A stretch of 64,000 nt of DNA from contig VZSE01014931.1 in assembly GCA_013398275.1 (NCBI GenBank), positions 496,001-560,000 on the forward strand, written 5' to 3'. Under the pieces are notes generated by a model, which made no database searches, was not told the origin of the DNA, and saw only the letters and a program-made list of their open reading frames with translations. Below, in pieces: positions 12,991 through 24,542 of the stretch. The position numbers and the translations under genes were made by a program. The stretch's first letter is position 1, and the number at the start of each line of letters is the position of its first letter. The stretch comes from Promerops cafer. Taxonomy: Eukaryota; Chordata; Aves; Passeriformes; Nectariniidae.

Positions 12991-13549
12991 GCTTTATAAG
13001 CAGTGTAACCTCAGCCTTCTTGTATAGTCCATATTAACAAAATCCATAAAAAAAAAAAAAAGCATTTTACTTTGAATAACATGTCTTAGGGGGAGAAACC
13101 CCACTCCTGCCCGCCTTCTGTCTTCAGTGCTGCCACCTCAGGATTGGTTCATCAGCTGTTAAGTAACAAAGCACAGCACACAGAATGCTGGCAGAGCAAT
13201 GAAAACTTGTGTCTTCCCCAGGTGGCATTGCAGGAGAGGCTTCAAGAGACATGAATGTGGAATTTCCCTGGGATGTGTAGGCCAAAATCTAGGGAGGGAA
13301 AGCAAGCCAGGACACCATAAATGATGGCAGATGATCAAAGCCCAAATTATGTTGTTCATCTGAAGCAAGGTACTTTTCCTGGGATCCCTTAGACATGGTT
13401 GCACATGGGACAGCTCTGTGCATACTGAGTGGGGCTGCTCTGAGCCTGTGATTAGAATGCACCTATTTAATCCTCTGAAGCTGCTGGATTAAGGTACGGG
13501 CACTCTGATTTATTTTGTCTGTTTGGGCTGTGTACACACTGTGTAAAGG
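12991..13549. other. Unique non-coding DNA
   Basis: It holds an A-run at about 13048-13061 and no gene. The minus-strand frame at 13159-13404 has no splice context or family resemblance. Confidence 0.5.
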
Positions 13550-13835
13550 AATTTGGATCTAATCTTTGCTATCATTATAATTAATTATATGCTATTCTCC
13601 AGCATGTAATGGTGGCGATAGAACTCTTTACATGGATCTGTGTGTTCGTCGCATACTCTGCCGCAGGAATAGATCTGCTGGGGAGATACTTCTTAATTAC
13701 TTTAGTTCATCAAAACAGCATGCTGGACCAAGTTCAGCCCTGGTGTTACACTGTTGATTTTAGCTGCCTGGCACCCAGTGAGGGATTTAGCCCTGAAGTT
13801 TTTCTCCCTTTCATTTACCTTCTAATGTTTTTTTC
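13550..13835. promoter_or_regulatory. Candidate conserved non-coding element, then T-run
   Basis: TATAATTAATTATATGC near 13575 contains overlapping TAATTA homeodomain cores in an imperfect palindrome, followed by repeat-free sequence with unusual CpG words (TGGCGATAG, TTCGTCGCATAC). A 100-codon plus-strand frame (13609-13911) crosses it and runs through a T16 tract at 13836-13851, which argues against coding. Regulatory status is inferred from composition. Confidence 0.25.
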
Positions 13836-15380
13836 TTTTTTTTTTTTTTTTATTGTGCTGCAACTGGCAGCTAAATATGCATTTGTCCACGTGGCCAAGT
13901 GGCAAGCATGAAAGGGAGGCCATCAGACAGCTATGTGTTAGGCTATTAGTTCAGCTGTGTTATTCTTCTTTGAACAGAGCTTCAGAGGGAAGGAGGGATG
14001 GTGGAATGGAAAGGGCTTTTGCAGACGAAGAACACCAAGTGGATGAATAAGCTGAACCTCAGAGAGGAGGGGTGAGTTCCTAAGAGCTAGGCAGACCTTG
14101 CCCAATGAGGTTTGTGACTCCTGGTAGCAGTCTGGTAAGCAGGTATTCATATGCCTACGACTGATTTGCATCTGGCTGGGCAACTGTCCCATTTCTCTGT
14201 GCCTGCATGGGTTGTGGCCAGGAATACCTGCGGGAGTAGATTAATTGTTCAGTGATGTGTGTGGATGTTTATTACTGAGTCTGTGTAGAAGCCTATTTGG
14301 AACAGGTTTACATTTGTGCTGCTGTATGAATCAGTCACTATACAAAGTTTGTTGGGAATTGGAACATGTGCATGTTCCTGAGAGCATGAGATGGTGTATG
14401 AAGTCTGTCACTCAGAGTGTGGATACCTTGTATCATGTGTCTGGCTGCAGAAATGCATGCCTGGAATTGTCTGGGCCTGTGCAAATGACTGCATGCTCAC
14501 AGGAGTTTTTATTTACCCTTGAGTTTCTGGTAACAGCTGTCCATGCAAGTCTGAGCTTTGACTGCCTCCATTTAGGGTGTCCTTCTGAGTGTTCCCAGTC
14601 CCTTGTGTGCCTGTGAAAGCCTTGTGTGCAGGGGTGCCACAGAGAGTACCTTTGTTGTATACATGTGATGGGCGTATTGTGCTCCCTACTCCTGTGACCG
14701 CACAAGGCGCTCTGTGTCTGGATGAGTGGAAGAGATATATCCTTTCTCTCCACAGCAAGCAAACTCTTTAAATTCCTTTTCCCTTCTCATCCTCTTCCTG
14801 CTTTCTGTGGTTCACATACTAGTAGCTTGTAGTTACATCTCTAAAGCCAGTTGCAGCTATAGGGAATTTCTTCTGAGCAGTTTCTTTGAAGCATGTAAAC
14901 CTTTGTGGCAGAGTGACAGAAGAGCACAGTGTCCATGTCAGCAGGTGGATTTGGTTCATCTCTGAGTGGAGCATCAGTGGACACAAGGCACCAGCTCTTA
15001 GAGGAACTGAAATGGGCACTGTATACCACTTCATGCCTGTGTAGCTGTGAGGCATTTGAATAGAGGAAGTAACCTGTGCTAGCAATTGTCCATCTTCATT
15101 AGTGCAGTTGACTTAGACATCAGTGGATTTAGGCTAAGGCTTTTTCAACAGACTTAGGCTAGAGTTGACCCCGGTAGCTGTATCTTCTCTAGCTCTGCTC
15201 CAGAGCATACTGTAAAGGCAGGTTTTTTAATGATGAGTCTCACACAGCTGTATTCTCCATGCAAATTTTCCATCAGGCCAAGGGCAGCAGTACTGGCACT
15301 TTTATTATGAAGCTGTAGCTGAGGGAGAACTGCATCTTCCAAGAAAGGGCAGCACAATTACCTGCTTCTACAAAGAAAGC

Positions 15381-15431
15381 TGAGAGAGGGGGAAAAAAGT
15401 AAAGAAAAGAAAGAAAAAGAAAGGGAAAGAC
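15381..15431 (+). repeat. Purine tract (GAAA)n-like
   Basis: About 50 bases of almost pure A and G, with AAAGAAAAG and AAAGAAAAAG units. It is imperfect and of the low-complexity GA-rich class. Confidence 0.7.
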
Positions 15432-15601
15432 ACAGAAGTCTCATTCCTTTATGCTCCGTGTTCTTTGTAGTTTTCTTTGTAAAGGTCATAGTTATCTCAA
15501 GAAATGGGAAATTCTCAGAATCCTTTAAACTCTAGTCCTTTTACTTCTTAAAGTGGTCTAATTCCAGAGAGCTTAAGGTCTAACAAGGGATTTGATCCTA
15601 C

Positions 15602-15622
15602 CTCTCTCTCTCTTTCTCTCTC
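15602..15622 (+). repeat. CT-repeat ending in a strong acceptor-like CACAG
   Basis: CTCTCTCTCTCTTTCTCTCT precedes CACAG, which imitates an excellent 3' splice site. Downstream frames close soon or lack a GT donor, so I regard it as a simple repeat and not an exon boundary. Confidence 0.6.
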
Positions 15623-18010
15623 ACAGCAGGTTTGATAGCACTCAGATTGCTCATTTGTATTTTCTTTTGTGAGGCAAAGCGCTTTGGTTTCTCTTCCAGC
15701 TGTCATATGTGTGTTCTTTCCACTGCCTGTCTGGAAGGCAACATTCCTAAGTAACTGGCAGGAGAAATCTTTTCACTTTAATTATAATAGAGGTCAGAAA
15801 AAGGCACTGAGTTAACCTTTGTTTGAACATACCCGAGATGTGAAGGTCTGATGTCTGAGGGAGCTGACCAATGTCTCTTACTGCACGAGATGCTGCTGCT
15901 CTTCTCCCCGTTACAGCCATAGCTTTCTTGGTAGGGCTTTACTGTGCTTCAGCAGGGACTGATAGTTTCATTTTGCCCACGTGGCTTGTGCATTCCCCCA
16001 GTAAAGATGCAAGCAGGCGTAGGACCCACCTTTGCCTTTCCATTGATCATTCGCTTACATGGAGCTGACGTGTTTGTTTGCCCATGGTCAGAGCAAAGGT
16101 AGCAAGGTGCTGGATGACACAGAGATGTTTGAGTTCCTTGGGTCTTTCCAAAATACTGGGGAAGAGACAGTGAAAAACACTTTTATTTTTACGCTGGGTT
16201 AGTCCCCAGAACCATGAGAAGGTTCAACCTCACAAGGGGAGATAACCCCTTAACAAACACTAAAAGAGGTGTGGCAGGGTCTGAGGTGGGGAGAAAATGA
16301 AAAAGCCAAAGTTGTGGATATGCTTAGTCCAAGTCTGGCAAGAAGTTATAGCAAAAAATCCAAACTACCAAACCCCCAAAAAACCCAGAGGGAAAAGAGT
16401 TAAGAATTGTTGTAAATGTCAAAACATCTTGGATTTGATTGAAGTATTTAATTTTTGAAACACACAAATATTTAATTTTGACATTCTTTTGACAGAAATA
16501 TCTTTGTTTTTTGAAATGGCATTAACACTGATCTACATTAAAATTAAAATATTAGATAGCATTTTGAAAAACCCAGAGAAGAAAGAAAACATTGTGTTTG
16601 AATTGACCCAGTTTGGGTTTGGCCAAAGATGAAATTGTTGTAGTTTACTTTTATTTTCCTGAAAGTCTTTACAGTTTTCTTTCTTTTTGAATCCAATGTA
16701 TTGTTTTTTCTTACTACATTTTTCATTGAGACACTGCAAAAACCAAGCAGAATTCTTCTTTTGTCCATTTAACCCCTGGCTACTGCAGCTACTCCTCATT
16801 CAAGCAGGAAGAGATGGGCAAACCAGAGTATCCTAAAGGTGTCAGACTTGAGCAATACTAGCTCCCAGGTCCAAATCCCCTTGGCTCACTCCTGATGTAT
16901 GTATGTCCCTGATGATGTAGGGCCTATTAAGAAAAGACCATATCCTCAAGACATTCTTTCCTTAAGTGACACACTGTCTCCAGTATTTTTATAGGACAGC
17001 ACTAATTTTTCATAACGAGACACAGTAGGCTACAGGCCTTTAATAGGCTTGTCAAGTCTCATGTACTCAGGAAGAAACGAGCTCATTTGGTTTCTGTTTC
17101 TCACACCCCTGTTGTGGTGTAGCTGAGATGCAGATGTGCACTGCTCTGACCCTCTGCTGCTCCAGAAGGACATGCCCAAATGTTGCCAGGAGGTCTGGTG
17201 CTGTCAGGAAGCCAAGGAGCACACATGGCTGCTGTGGTCCCACAAATAACACAGTCTGAGCAGTGGCTGCTGCAGGATCCTACATCCCCTGTCCATGTCA
17301 CCCATTGTCCCTTGCCATGTCACCTGCTGTGTGCATGTTTGTGAGAGCCCTTTCCACAGGCTCAGAACATGGATAGGAGGGGATAGCCTCCCAGTGGAGG
17401 GTCCTTAGCCTGGGAATTTGCTCTGCTTTTTCCATTGATAAAGAGGATCCATTACCATTCCTTTGTCTTAAAGATGGTCTGCCCAGAAGAGCCTGCTCCC
17501 ATCACCTCTCTTTCTTGAGGCAGGACCTTCCCAGCACAGCAAGCTGGGACAGCCCCAGCTCAGGATTTACAGCAAGAACTTTGGGTGGGGCTTTTCAGCT
17601 CACCTCCTCTGATGGGGAGGACTTGCTCTTACCAACAACATGGGCTCCGTGGCAGCTCGTCTGTGAGGCCTCCTGAACCTGAAGACTCAAATCTAACAAC
17701 TTTCTGGTGAGCACATTACTTGGAGCCAAATTTCAAGGCCAGTGCTGGGAATGGAAGCTTTGCAGGCTCGGATGTGTCACCGAACCAAGCGGCTGAAGGT
17801 GGCAGTTCTGTGGCTGAGAAACTGGCTACTCCTCTGAGAGGAGAAATAAAGAGCTGAGAGGCTTTATTGTGGCAAAATCCCACAGCTTTTGGAAGGAATA
17901 ATACTGAAAGAAGAGGGATTTCTAGTAGGTCACCAACATTCTGCAGACTGCCCTGAGAGTGGCATTCCTCAGCAGAGCCTGTGACACCTACCATTTGTAA
18001 TTCACAGCAG

Positions 18011-18057
18011 AAATAATCCGGAGAGACTCAAGCCCGTGCAGGCAAGAGATGGGGAAG
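18011..18057 (+). CDS. Weak candidate internal exon, plus strand
   Basis: A 47-base segment is preceded by AATTCACAGCAG and followed by GGTAAGC, a good 5' splice site. Two of three frames are open. One reads IIRRDSSPCRQEMGK and ends exactly at a codon boundary; the other reads NPERLKPVQARDGE. I do not recognise either peptide. It lies about 420 bases upstream of the CpG cluster, so a transcript near that cluster is conceivable. The pyrimidine tract before the acceptor is poor, and short false exons of this quality are frequent in vertebrate DNA. Confidence 0.15.
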
Positions 18058-18480
18058 GTAAGCTTGTCCTTCCCAGCTCTGCTGGGATTTTCTGTGCATG
18101 CCTTTAGGTCACTTCATCTCTGGCAGGAATAGTGAGAGATACTCATCTAACACCATGGTGTATTCTGAGGAGGATGGAAGGGACTGAAAGAAGAAAAGGT
18201 AGAAATGGCTTTAGAGCTTGAGCCTGCTAAGTTGTGCTCTTTTTTGACTTTCCCTTGTGTGCTGGTAAGCAGTCTTCTGCCACCTATCCCTGCATTCTTT
18301 CAGCTTATCACATGTGCCACCCCTGTGTGTGTGGTGATGGATACGTGTGCAGTGGTGTCCGTGCTGTCGGCACCCCTGCAGCTGGGCTGGTGTGAGTGCC
18401 AGTCAAAAACGTCCCCCTCCAACAGCTGGCACCGCCAAAGAGCTTCCCTGCCTTATTAACAGTCCACTTATCTGGAATCT
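18058..18480. other. Unique DNA between exon candidate and CpG cluster
   Basis: GT- and pyrimidine-rich sequence with several acceptor-like words (CATTCTTTCAG near 18301) and no supported gene. CpG frequency begins to rise after about 18360. Confidence 0.5.
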
Positions 18481-18900
18481 GCTCGCTGAGCAGAAACTGC
18501 TCCATAAATCCTCCCGCAATTTGCATTCCTCATCGCTGTCGCTCATTACCACTGACCCCACTTCTTCTGCCGGAGCTCATCAGCCTCCCAGCGTCCTGCC
18601 TGCGAGACGCTCCTCCATTACCACAACCTATTAGCAGCGGCAGCGCCTCCGCGAATGAACGCACCGCTGCTGAGTCAGGAAACATCCCCAGCCCACTCCT
18701 CCCTCCCCCGGCGCCGCCAGGGAGGCAGGGACAGCCAGCGCAGCCCAATTCTCTCCCTTGCGTGTTTCAAGGCCGGGCTCCCCATGCCGGGGAACTCAGC
18801 GGGGTCATTCCTGGACTCGCACACCCGCATGCTCCGGTGGGAAATGAGGTGCAGCGGCTGGAAGCCTCTGAAACCACGAGTGCTTGCTAATCAGCGGTGG
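18481..18900. promoter_or_regulatory. CpG cluster; candidate promoter or enhancer
   Basis: By hand I count about 28 CpG in 420 bases, roughly one per 15, in a window where most lines hold zero or one. The block is GC-rich and repeat-free. It contains an octamer ATTTGCAT (18519-18526) overlapping an M-CAT/TEAD word CATTCCT (18524-18530), and TGCTGAGTCAGGA (18668-18680), one base from the MARE consensus and containing an AP-1 core. In vertebrates such islands mark promoters or developmental enhancers. Long open frames across it (18396-18890, 18655-19017 plus; 18530-18748 minus) are explained by the GC content. No first exon is established. Confidence 0.55.
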
Positions 18901-20030
18901 GGTTTCTCAAAGAGCAGCTCACCCACTTGGTGCATGTGGATGCAGGTTTCTAGTTTAATACCTGATTTCTCACTCTGTGGGAACCGTGTCTCTGCTGCTT
19001 CCTTCCTCGGGAGCTGAGAAGCGAAAACTTACAGACATCTCAGCGTAGTCATAAGCTGAGGGAGTGCCTGAGGAGGCTGAAGCAGCCGGTGCTCACCCAG
19101 CTCTGACCCAAGTGGTCATTATGCAGGGGCTTGTGATGGGTATGTCAGGGACAAAGAAAGCAAGGATTCGTGTTAGTGCTCGCCTTCCTGTGTGCCAGGG
19201 CAGCTGGAAGCGTGAGGGCTCACGCCGCCTCTTCCTTCTGTGCAGAGACATGTCGGCAGCAGCTGAGTGCTCAGCTTCCAAGCAGGGGAGGCAAAGTCAG
19301 GGACATGCTCCAGTCCTGCTCAGTGCTGGAGGGAAGGGTAAAAAAGGGACTTACGTTGTATTTTGAACCTGCCACCCTTCTGTATCATGTTGGGGGTCCC
19401 ATGGCAAAACACCACACCAGATGTTTCCCAGAGCCTCAAAAAGGTCACACAACACTCTTGTAGAAGTCCTGTTATGTAGCCATGTAAGACTCTTGTTTTT
19501 CAGTTCTCCGTCCAGGGTTGAAACCATACATGGCTGAGAGAGTCACTGGCAGAATAGCTGGAGGTATGCACTGACTTCAGAGCAGGCTGGAGAAAGAGAC
19601 CTGGCTGTTTTGTTTAAATCCAGGTGTGATTCCTGGATTTAGATAAGTTTTAGAAACTGGAGCATTATTTTCAGGTGAGTTGTCTGGTCTCTGATTTTCT
19701 ATAGAGGTTCAAATGCATTGTGAGCAATATGGAAATAACTCATATTGCTCTAAGTTTGTGAATGAGTATTCATTCTGTAATGTGAGGAAGGGTTTTATTT
19801 TAGTGGGAATGCAGGAAGGGGTGTGGGCAGAGAAAAAGCCTCCCAGTATTCCCTAAGCTCTTTTCCCTTCGGCCCAGGAAAGCAAAGCCTTTCTTTGTAG
19901 GGGGAGAAACATGTTTACTTAGTATAGCAGAGGGACTAAGATGCAGCCTCATTAAAGTACAGCTCACGTATAGCCAGGGGTTTCATATATAGCTTTTTTT
20001 TTTTTTAACCTTCTCTGTCTTGATGGAAAC
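18901..20030. other. Unique non-coding DNA
   Basis: No gene is recognised. Overlapping frames at 19064-19463 on both strands lie in the GC-richer shoulder of the CpG cluster. A T-run at about 19987-19998 precedes the purine tract. Confidence 0.5.
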
Positions 20031-20079
20031 AAAAGGAGGAGAAGAGGAAAAAAAAAAGAGAAAGAAAAGGAAGGAAGTG
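20031..20079 (+). repeat. Purine tract (GGA/GAAA)
   Basis: About 48 bases of A and G only, including A10 and AAGAAAAGGAAGGAAG. Low complexity; possible triplex-forming sequence. Confidence 0.7.
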
Positions 20080-21209
20080 AATTGCTTAATGGAGGTGCTC
20101 TGCCTGCATATTTAATTCCCTGGTTTTGTTGAATAGAAGGTGAAAAAGTGCACCTTGTTTGTTGCTTGCCTGTCAACCCATGGCAAGAAGGCATCCTTTC
20201 CCCTGGCTGGTGCCTTTTATTAGTCAATGGTTTCCAGAGTGTAATTATACCTTAGATCTGAGATGCATTATACACACAATTACAATTCCCCAGCTGAGCC
20301 TGTTATTTATTAACCGGGGAAATATTTGTTCAATTGTTTTGGAGGGCTAAGGTTTTCTTTTGTTTCTTTCTTTTTTTCCTGACCCCTTTAAACTGTAACA
20401 CAGATCCTTGGAGAAGGTCTGTGCTTTGTGTCTCAGTGAGGGTAGGGTGAGTGTCCCATTCTGTTAGCACACCATGTCACCTAAAAGCCTTGGCAAGAGA
20501 AGCTGCAGTTTGGGACTGAATTTGCAGGGGCAGAGCAAAAGGGACTGAAAGATCTTGTGGAAATTTTTCTTTGCTGGGTTCCTGGTTTGCTTTCATACAA
20601 GAGGGGTGACCTCTGGGCTTTGCAGGGCCCCTGTTGTGGAGACTGCTTGTGGTTAAAAGCCTAGCACAGCTTTGCCAAAATCTGTTCCCTCCTGTGCATT
20701 TGTGTAGGTCGAAATCCACTGTTTATGTTCAAGTCAGCTTTGCCATAGCAGAATATACACCAAAAGCCTGTTTTGACTTCTTATTCATTGGGACTACTTA
20801 AGAGCATCTTTTATTAAAACAGAAACTACAGCTTGGCCTAATACTTGAAAAGTGGATTCTAGGAGTCCTTCAGGGCAAACAGCATCTCTTTCTAGATTTT
20901 GTGTGCCTCTCCGGCCATTAAGAAAATACAGCTTCTGTAACTTCTCTTGGCAAGAACACAAAGGGCAAAGGAGAATGACAAAAAATGTAAAGACAGGGTT
21001 GCTGGTTTAACCAAGCATTTTAGGACCACAGTCCACAACATTATCGGCCACAAGTTGTTCAGATCAAGCATCCACCTTGCATTGTCTTGTCCTTTCTCTG
21101 AAAGCAGCTGGTAGCAGCAGAGCAGGCAAAGATAAAAGCTTTGCAGCCACTTTCCCTTCAGAAATATGTTTCCTGAAATGTAGTGAGCTCTGTTAAAAAT
21201 GTATCCCAT
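20080..21209. other. Unique non-coding DNA
   Basis: No gene or repeat family is recognised. The 105-codon minus-strand frame at 20892-21209 has no splice context and no recognisable domain. Confidence 0.5.
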
Positions 21210-21330
21210 CCATCTATCATCCTAGGTGCTGTCCTGCTGGGATTTTTCCATTTCCACAATATCCTCACTTTAATAAGGTGACCAGAACAGGGCGAGAATC
21301 ATTTCCTTGTTATTAATTATTACCATGACT
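21210..21330 (-). mobile_element. Possible worn CR1/L3 fragment
   Basis: The words CACAATATCCTCACTTTAAT, AAGGTGACCAGAACAGGGCG and AGAATCATTTCC recall the reverse complement of the CR1 region that reads CTGGTCACC in intact copies. Only a short diverged piece is present and the ends cannot be set. Confidence 0.28.
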
Positions 21331-22658
21331 GCTGTACAGCAGTGTGCTCAAGGGTGTAGAGCTATAATCCCCAAGAACCTCCTCCTGAAGGGCATTTCAT
21401 CTTCCCTAACACTCCTAAACAGTGGTATGTCAGACCTGCCCTCCCAGCCTTCCTCTCAAGCTGTGCTTCAGCCCTTCTCCCCTTGACCCTGCATAACCAG
21501 CAGGTCCTCCTGGCGTGTGCCTTATCCCTTCCTTCGACTCTGCCTGTTTGGGAACATCCTTCCAATACGACTGCAGAGCTAGATTTAAACTGATAAGGTT
21601 TACAGGTATAATCCTTGTACAGGGTGCATTTTTTTTTTTTGGCTGCTAGGGGAGCCTATTTCATCAGGTTAGCTGATGTTATTTGGGAAAATGTTTGCAA
21701 TACCCCAGCCCTCTGCCCCTAAGACCTGTTTTCTCATGGGGGGATAATGGTGTTCATGCTGGGATTCATTCTGCTAAACTCCATATCTGCATCCCCACTG
21801 ATGTGACTGCTGGAGCTCTCCCTTGAAAACAAGACCTCAGATGACACTTTGGGCTTTTGTTTCAATGTGGATAGCAAAATGTTCCTGGCAGCTCTGGTAT
21901 TCAGTGTTTGCCAGCTTTACGGCTACTACAGCCACCCCCTGGTGCCTACCTCGCTCTTCTGTTGGGTATATCTTGCTCTGGAACCAAAAAACAGAAACAT
22001 GGCCTATTTGCTGTCCAGCCACTGCAGCTGACAGCCCAAAAAACCAACAGGAGCTGCTGGTAAGGGTGGCTTTGTGCTGCTGCTGAGCATGGCAGCAGCT
22101 AAAGATCAGGAAAGTTCTTGTGCCAGCAGCTGTGGCAAGTAGGCTGACTTGGGAGCAGGCAGCCAGGGAGAGGTGACTTCTGTGACCAGCACAGCTGTTT
22201 GCTTATGTGCACCCAAGCCTGGCTCCCACAGCACTTTCTGCTCTTAGCCTATGGACATCCCAGCAGTATTTTCTCCTGGCAAGGAAAGACAGCAGCTAAC
22301 CTGAGAGAAAAGCTTAGGAGAACCAAAGCAGCTGTTGTTTTGAGATGAGTAAGGAGCTGGGATCCAGTCTTAGTTTGCACTTTCTGCAAGTCTTTACTTT
22401 CCTTTTACTTTTGTCTTTACAAGCCTTTTACACCTATGAAGTTACGATGAATTAAGAGCCTAACTTCTTTTGTTCCTAAAAAAGACATGGTCCACTTGGG
22501 GTTGGGATTTGCTTGTTTCCATTTACACTGAAAAAATGCTTGAAAGGGAAGCAAGAGGAGACCCTGCTACTTGGAAACAGCATCAGTATTTTACTCCCTT
22601 TCATTAAGTGAAATGCAATGTCCATAAACTACATTGTGCACAAAGGTCTCTTTCTCAC
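21331..22658. other. Unique non-coding DNA
   Basis: No gene is recognised; a T-run lies near 21631-21640. Frames at 21823-22086 on both strands overlap each other and carry no splice-supported exon. Immediately next to it on the higher side is the best exon candidate of the window. Confidence 0.45.
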
Positions 22659-22714
22659 CTTGATGCATAGCTGAGCATGGTGTTGATGACAGTCCTCACA
22701 TCTATGGGTTTCCT
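22659..22714 (-). CDS. Best candidate internal coding exon, minus strand
   Basis: Read on the minus strand, a pyrimidine-rich run ending TTTAGCCTGGCAG is followed by 56 bases and then GTGAGAAAG, with AAG before the donor. The acceptor-side codon starts in phase 0; 18 codons read RKPIDVRTVINTMLSYAS and two bases (AG) are left for the next exon. The in-frame stop in the adjoining intron falls directly after the donor, as expected. The peptide is of mixed, helix-compatible composition, unlike the low-complexity peptides of chance frames here. I do not recognise the protein. No neighbouring exon of the same gene could be confirmed, so it remains a candidate. Confidence 0.38.
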
Positions 22715-23199
22715 CTGCCAGGCTAAATCCAGTAGCAAAAAATGATAGAAATAACTTTTAAAGGTCTTCGTTTCAAGTCCCAATACCTGCCCTATGTCTG
22801 AAGGATTGTAAAGATGAGATACTGGGTGAAATGTGATGTGTGTACAGCATATGTGATTTAAGATAGTGAAACCCAAAGAAATATAAGAAAAACAGGTCTG
22901 AATTTCAATGGGCATCTTTAAATGTCTACTCTCCAAGAGTTTCTAAATCTTCAACTGAAGCCATTATTTAACAAATCCATTTTTCCCTGATGCCAAATTT
23001 GAAAATTGAATTCAGTAATTATACATCAGCCAATGTAAATCTCCAAACATAACCTTATCTGTGGAGCAATTCTGATGCCTGTATAGTAGATCCCACAAAA
23101 CCTTAGGACTGGAATTAAGATTTAGGACTAAAATTAAGACTGCTAGAAAGTATGTTCCCCTAGACATAAGGGAGGAGGAAAGAATTGATTAAATTTGTA
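22715..23199. other. AT-rich intron-like sequence
   Basis: No gene is seen. A 19-base imperfect tandem duplication (TTAGGACTGGAATTAAGAT and a close copy) lies at 23103-23140. Confidence 0.5.
23103..23140 (+). repeat. 19-base imperfect tandem duplication
   Basis: The second unit, from 23122, differs from the first at three positions (GG to AA and the last base). It is an isolated two-copy duplication. Confidence 0.7.
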
Positions 23200-23900
23200 A
23201 ATATTTAGGTTTTCATTCGATTTTGTCAGTCTCTGTCACTTTCTGTCTGTCACCTGCAGCAGACGCAGCTCATATCTCAGCTGAACACACGAACAGTGCT
23301 TGTTCATTTTGGAAATGTTTATTTGTTAGGCATCCATTTGTTTGCATGAGTTATATGGCTTCCATCAATTACACTGTATGTGGTTCATTATGTGAGATCA
23401 TTTTGCAGTAGCACAAGAGCATGAACTGTAGTGTGATTTCTAATAGTGGCTGGGGATATGTTGCCTCTACTATTCAGAGAAAATAATGGCAGCGGGGAAA
23501 CCTGCACCATTATTGTTTTTGTAATTGTTGGTTTACATGATAAGAGTTCAAGCGTAGAAATTACAAAAAGTAATAAGATATTTTAGGGCTGGAGCCTCAG
23601 TTTTAGATCAGAATCTGCATTTCTCAGGATATAATGCAGAGTTTTCCAAGGACGGGGACTATGGCTTTCACGGAAGACATTTTGCTTTTGTTGTAAAAAT
23701 GCTGCTGCTCATTTTCTTTTGGAGTCTTGCTTTTACAATGACTCCCTGAATAGCAATTACAGGAGAGCCGCAAAAGTTTATAATTTTTGACTCAATGCAA
23801 CCACTTCACTAGTATTAAACTTTCTTTTAGAAATGCCACTACATACTGCACATACAACCATTAATTTGGCCATGACCAAATCAGCAACAGTGTTCTTAGA
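23200..23900. promoter_or_regulatory. Candidate conserved non-coding element cluster
   Basis: About 700 bases free of repeats, AT-rich, with blocks such as CACCTGCAG (E-box), CATTTGTTTGCATGAG, ATTATTGTTTTTGTAATTG, TTTACATGATAAG and TGACTCAATGC. A strong acceptor-like stretch (TCACTTTCTGTCTGTCACCTGCAG) ends at 23259; from 23260 a 29-codon frame runs to a stop at 23347-23349, and another frame stays open to 23411. Neither has a good donor or a recognisable product. Regulatory DNA is the better reading, but a terminal exon cannot be excluded. Confidence 0.3.
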
Positions 23901-24542
23901 CACATATATCTTATGAAAAGGGGAAGGTGATGACTAATTAGCATTAGAAATATGATCAAGGGTTTATATCTTGTAGTGTCTTAGATCAAAGATGATGTGG
24001 ACTTGGTGTTCTCAGCCTGGATCCCTATGGGCATGTGTCTGTGTAGGAAGTCACATTAAAATCTGGCATAATTCTATATGATTAGCTGATTCTGTTTAAG
24101 CAAAAGCTGGTTTAATAGGCAAGGGTCTCAGAAAAGAGAGAGGCTTCAAATTCAAGATAAGAGGCAGAATTTTGAGGGGAGTTCAGGACTAGAATAACAA
24201 GGAAAAAGCGAGGCAAATGGGGCGGGGTGTTGATGGGGACCCCAGCTCTGGGGTGCCGGGAGTACTTGTGGCTGCAGGGACACAGGTCTGCAAAGGTGGT
24301 GGGGAGAAGGGGGGCTGCAAATCAGAGGAGAGCTGACTGCACTCTAATTAATAGCATGAGTTTTAAAGAGCGTGAAGTCACCTCAACACCAGCTCATGAG
24401 ATGGATGGGATTAGTTTGTATAGTAATGAAAGAGTAATAACCAGAATTTAATTGTTATGGCTGGTGAACTAGCTGACCCCTCAGCCCAGTGGGCATTTAG
24501 ATAATTTTCAGAACTGCAGTGAGCCTAGCTAACTCTTCATTT

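Larger units (their letters stand above)
13852..18010. other. Unique non-coding DNA with simple tracts, no gene seen
   Basis: No gene is recognised. The stretch includes a purine tract and a CT-repeat listed separately, several overlapping low-stop frames at 14245-15085, and an AT-rich zone at 16430-16700. Around 16360-16390 an A/C-rich run (CCAAACTACCAAACCCCC) is low complexity. Confidence 0.5.

Noticed and set aside
15602..15680. Excellent acceptor formed by a CT repeat
   Set aside because: It is a simple repeat; following frames close quickly or lack a donor.
16140..16330. Possible LTR or retroelement remnant (repeated AACC/CCTTAAC words)
   Set aside because: I could not match it to any family and saw no terminal structure.
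18396..18890. 164-codon plus-strand frame through the CpG cluster
   Set aside because: GC-rich DNA lowers stop frequency in all frames; the Pro/Ser/Leu/Ala-rich peptide mirrors base composition and other frames are open too.
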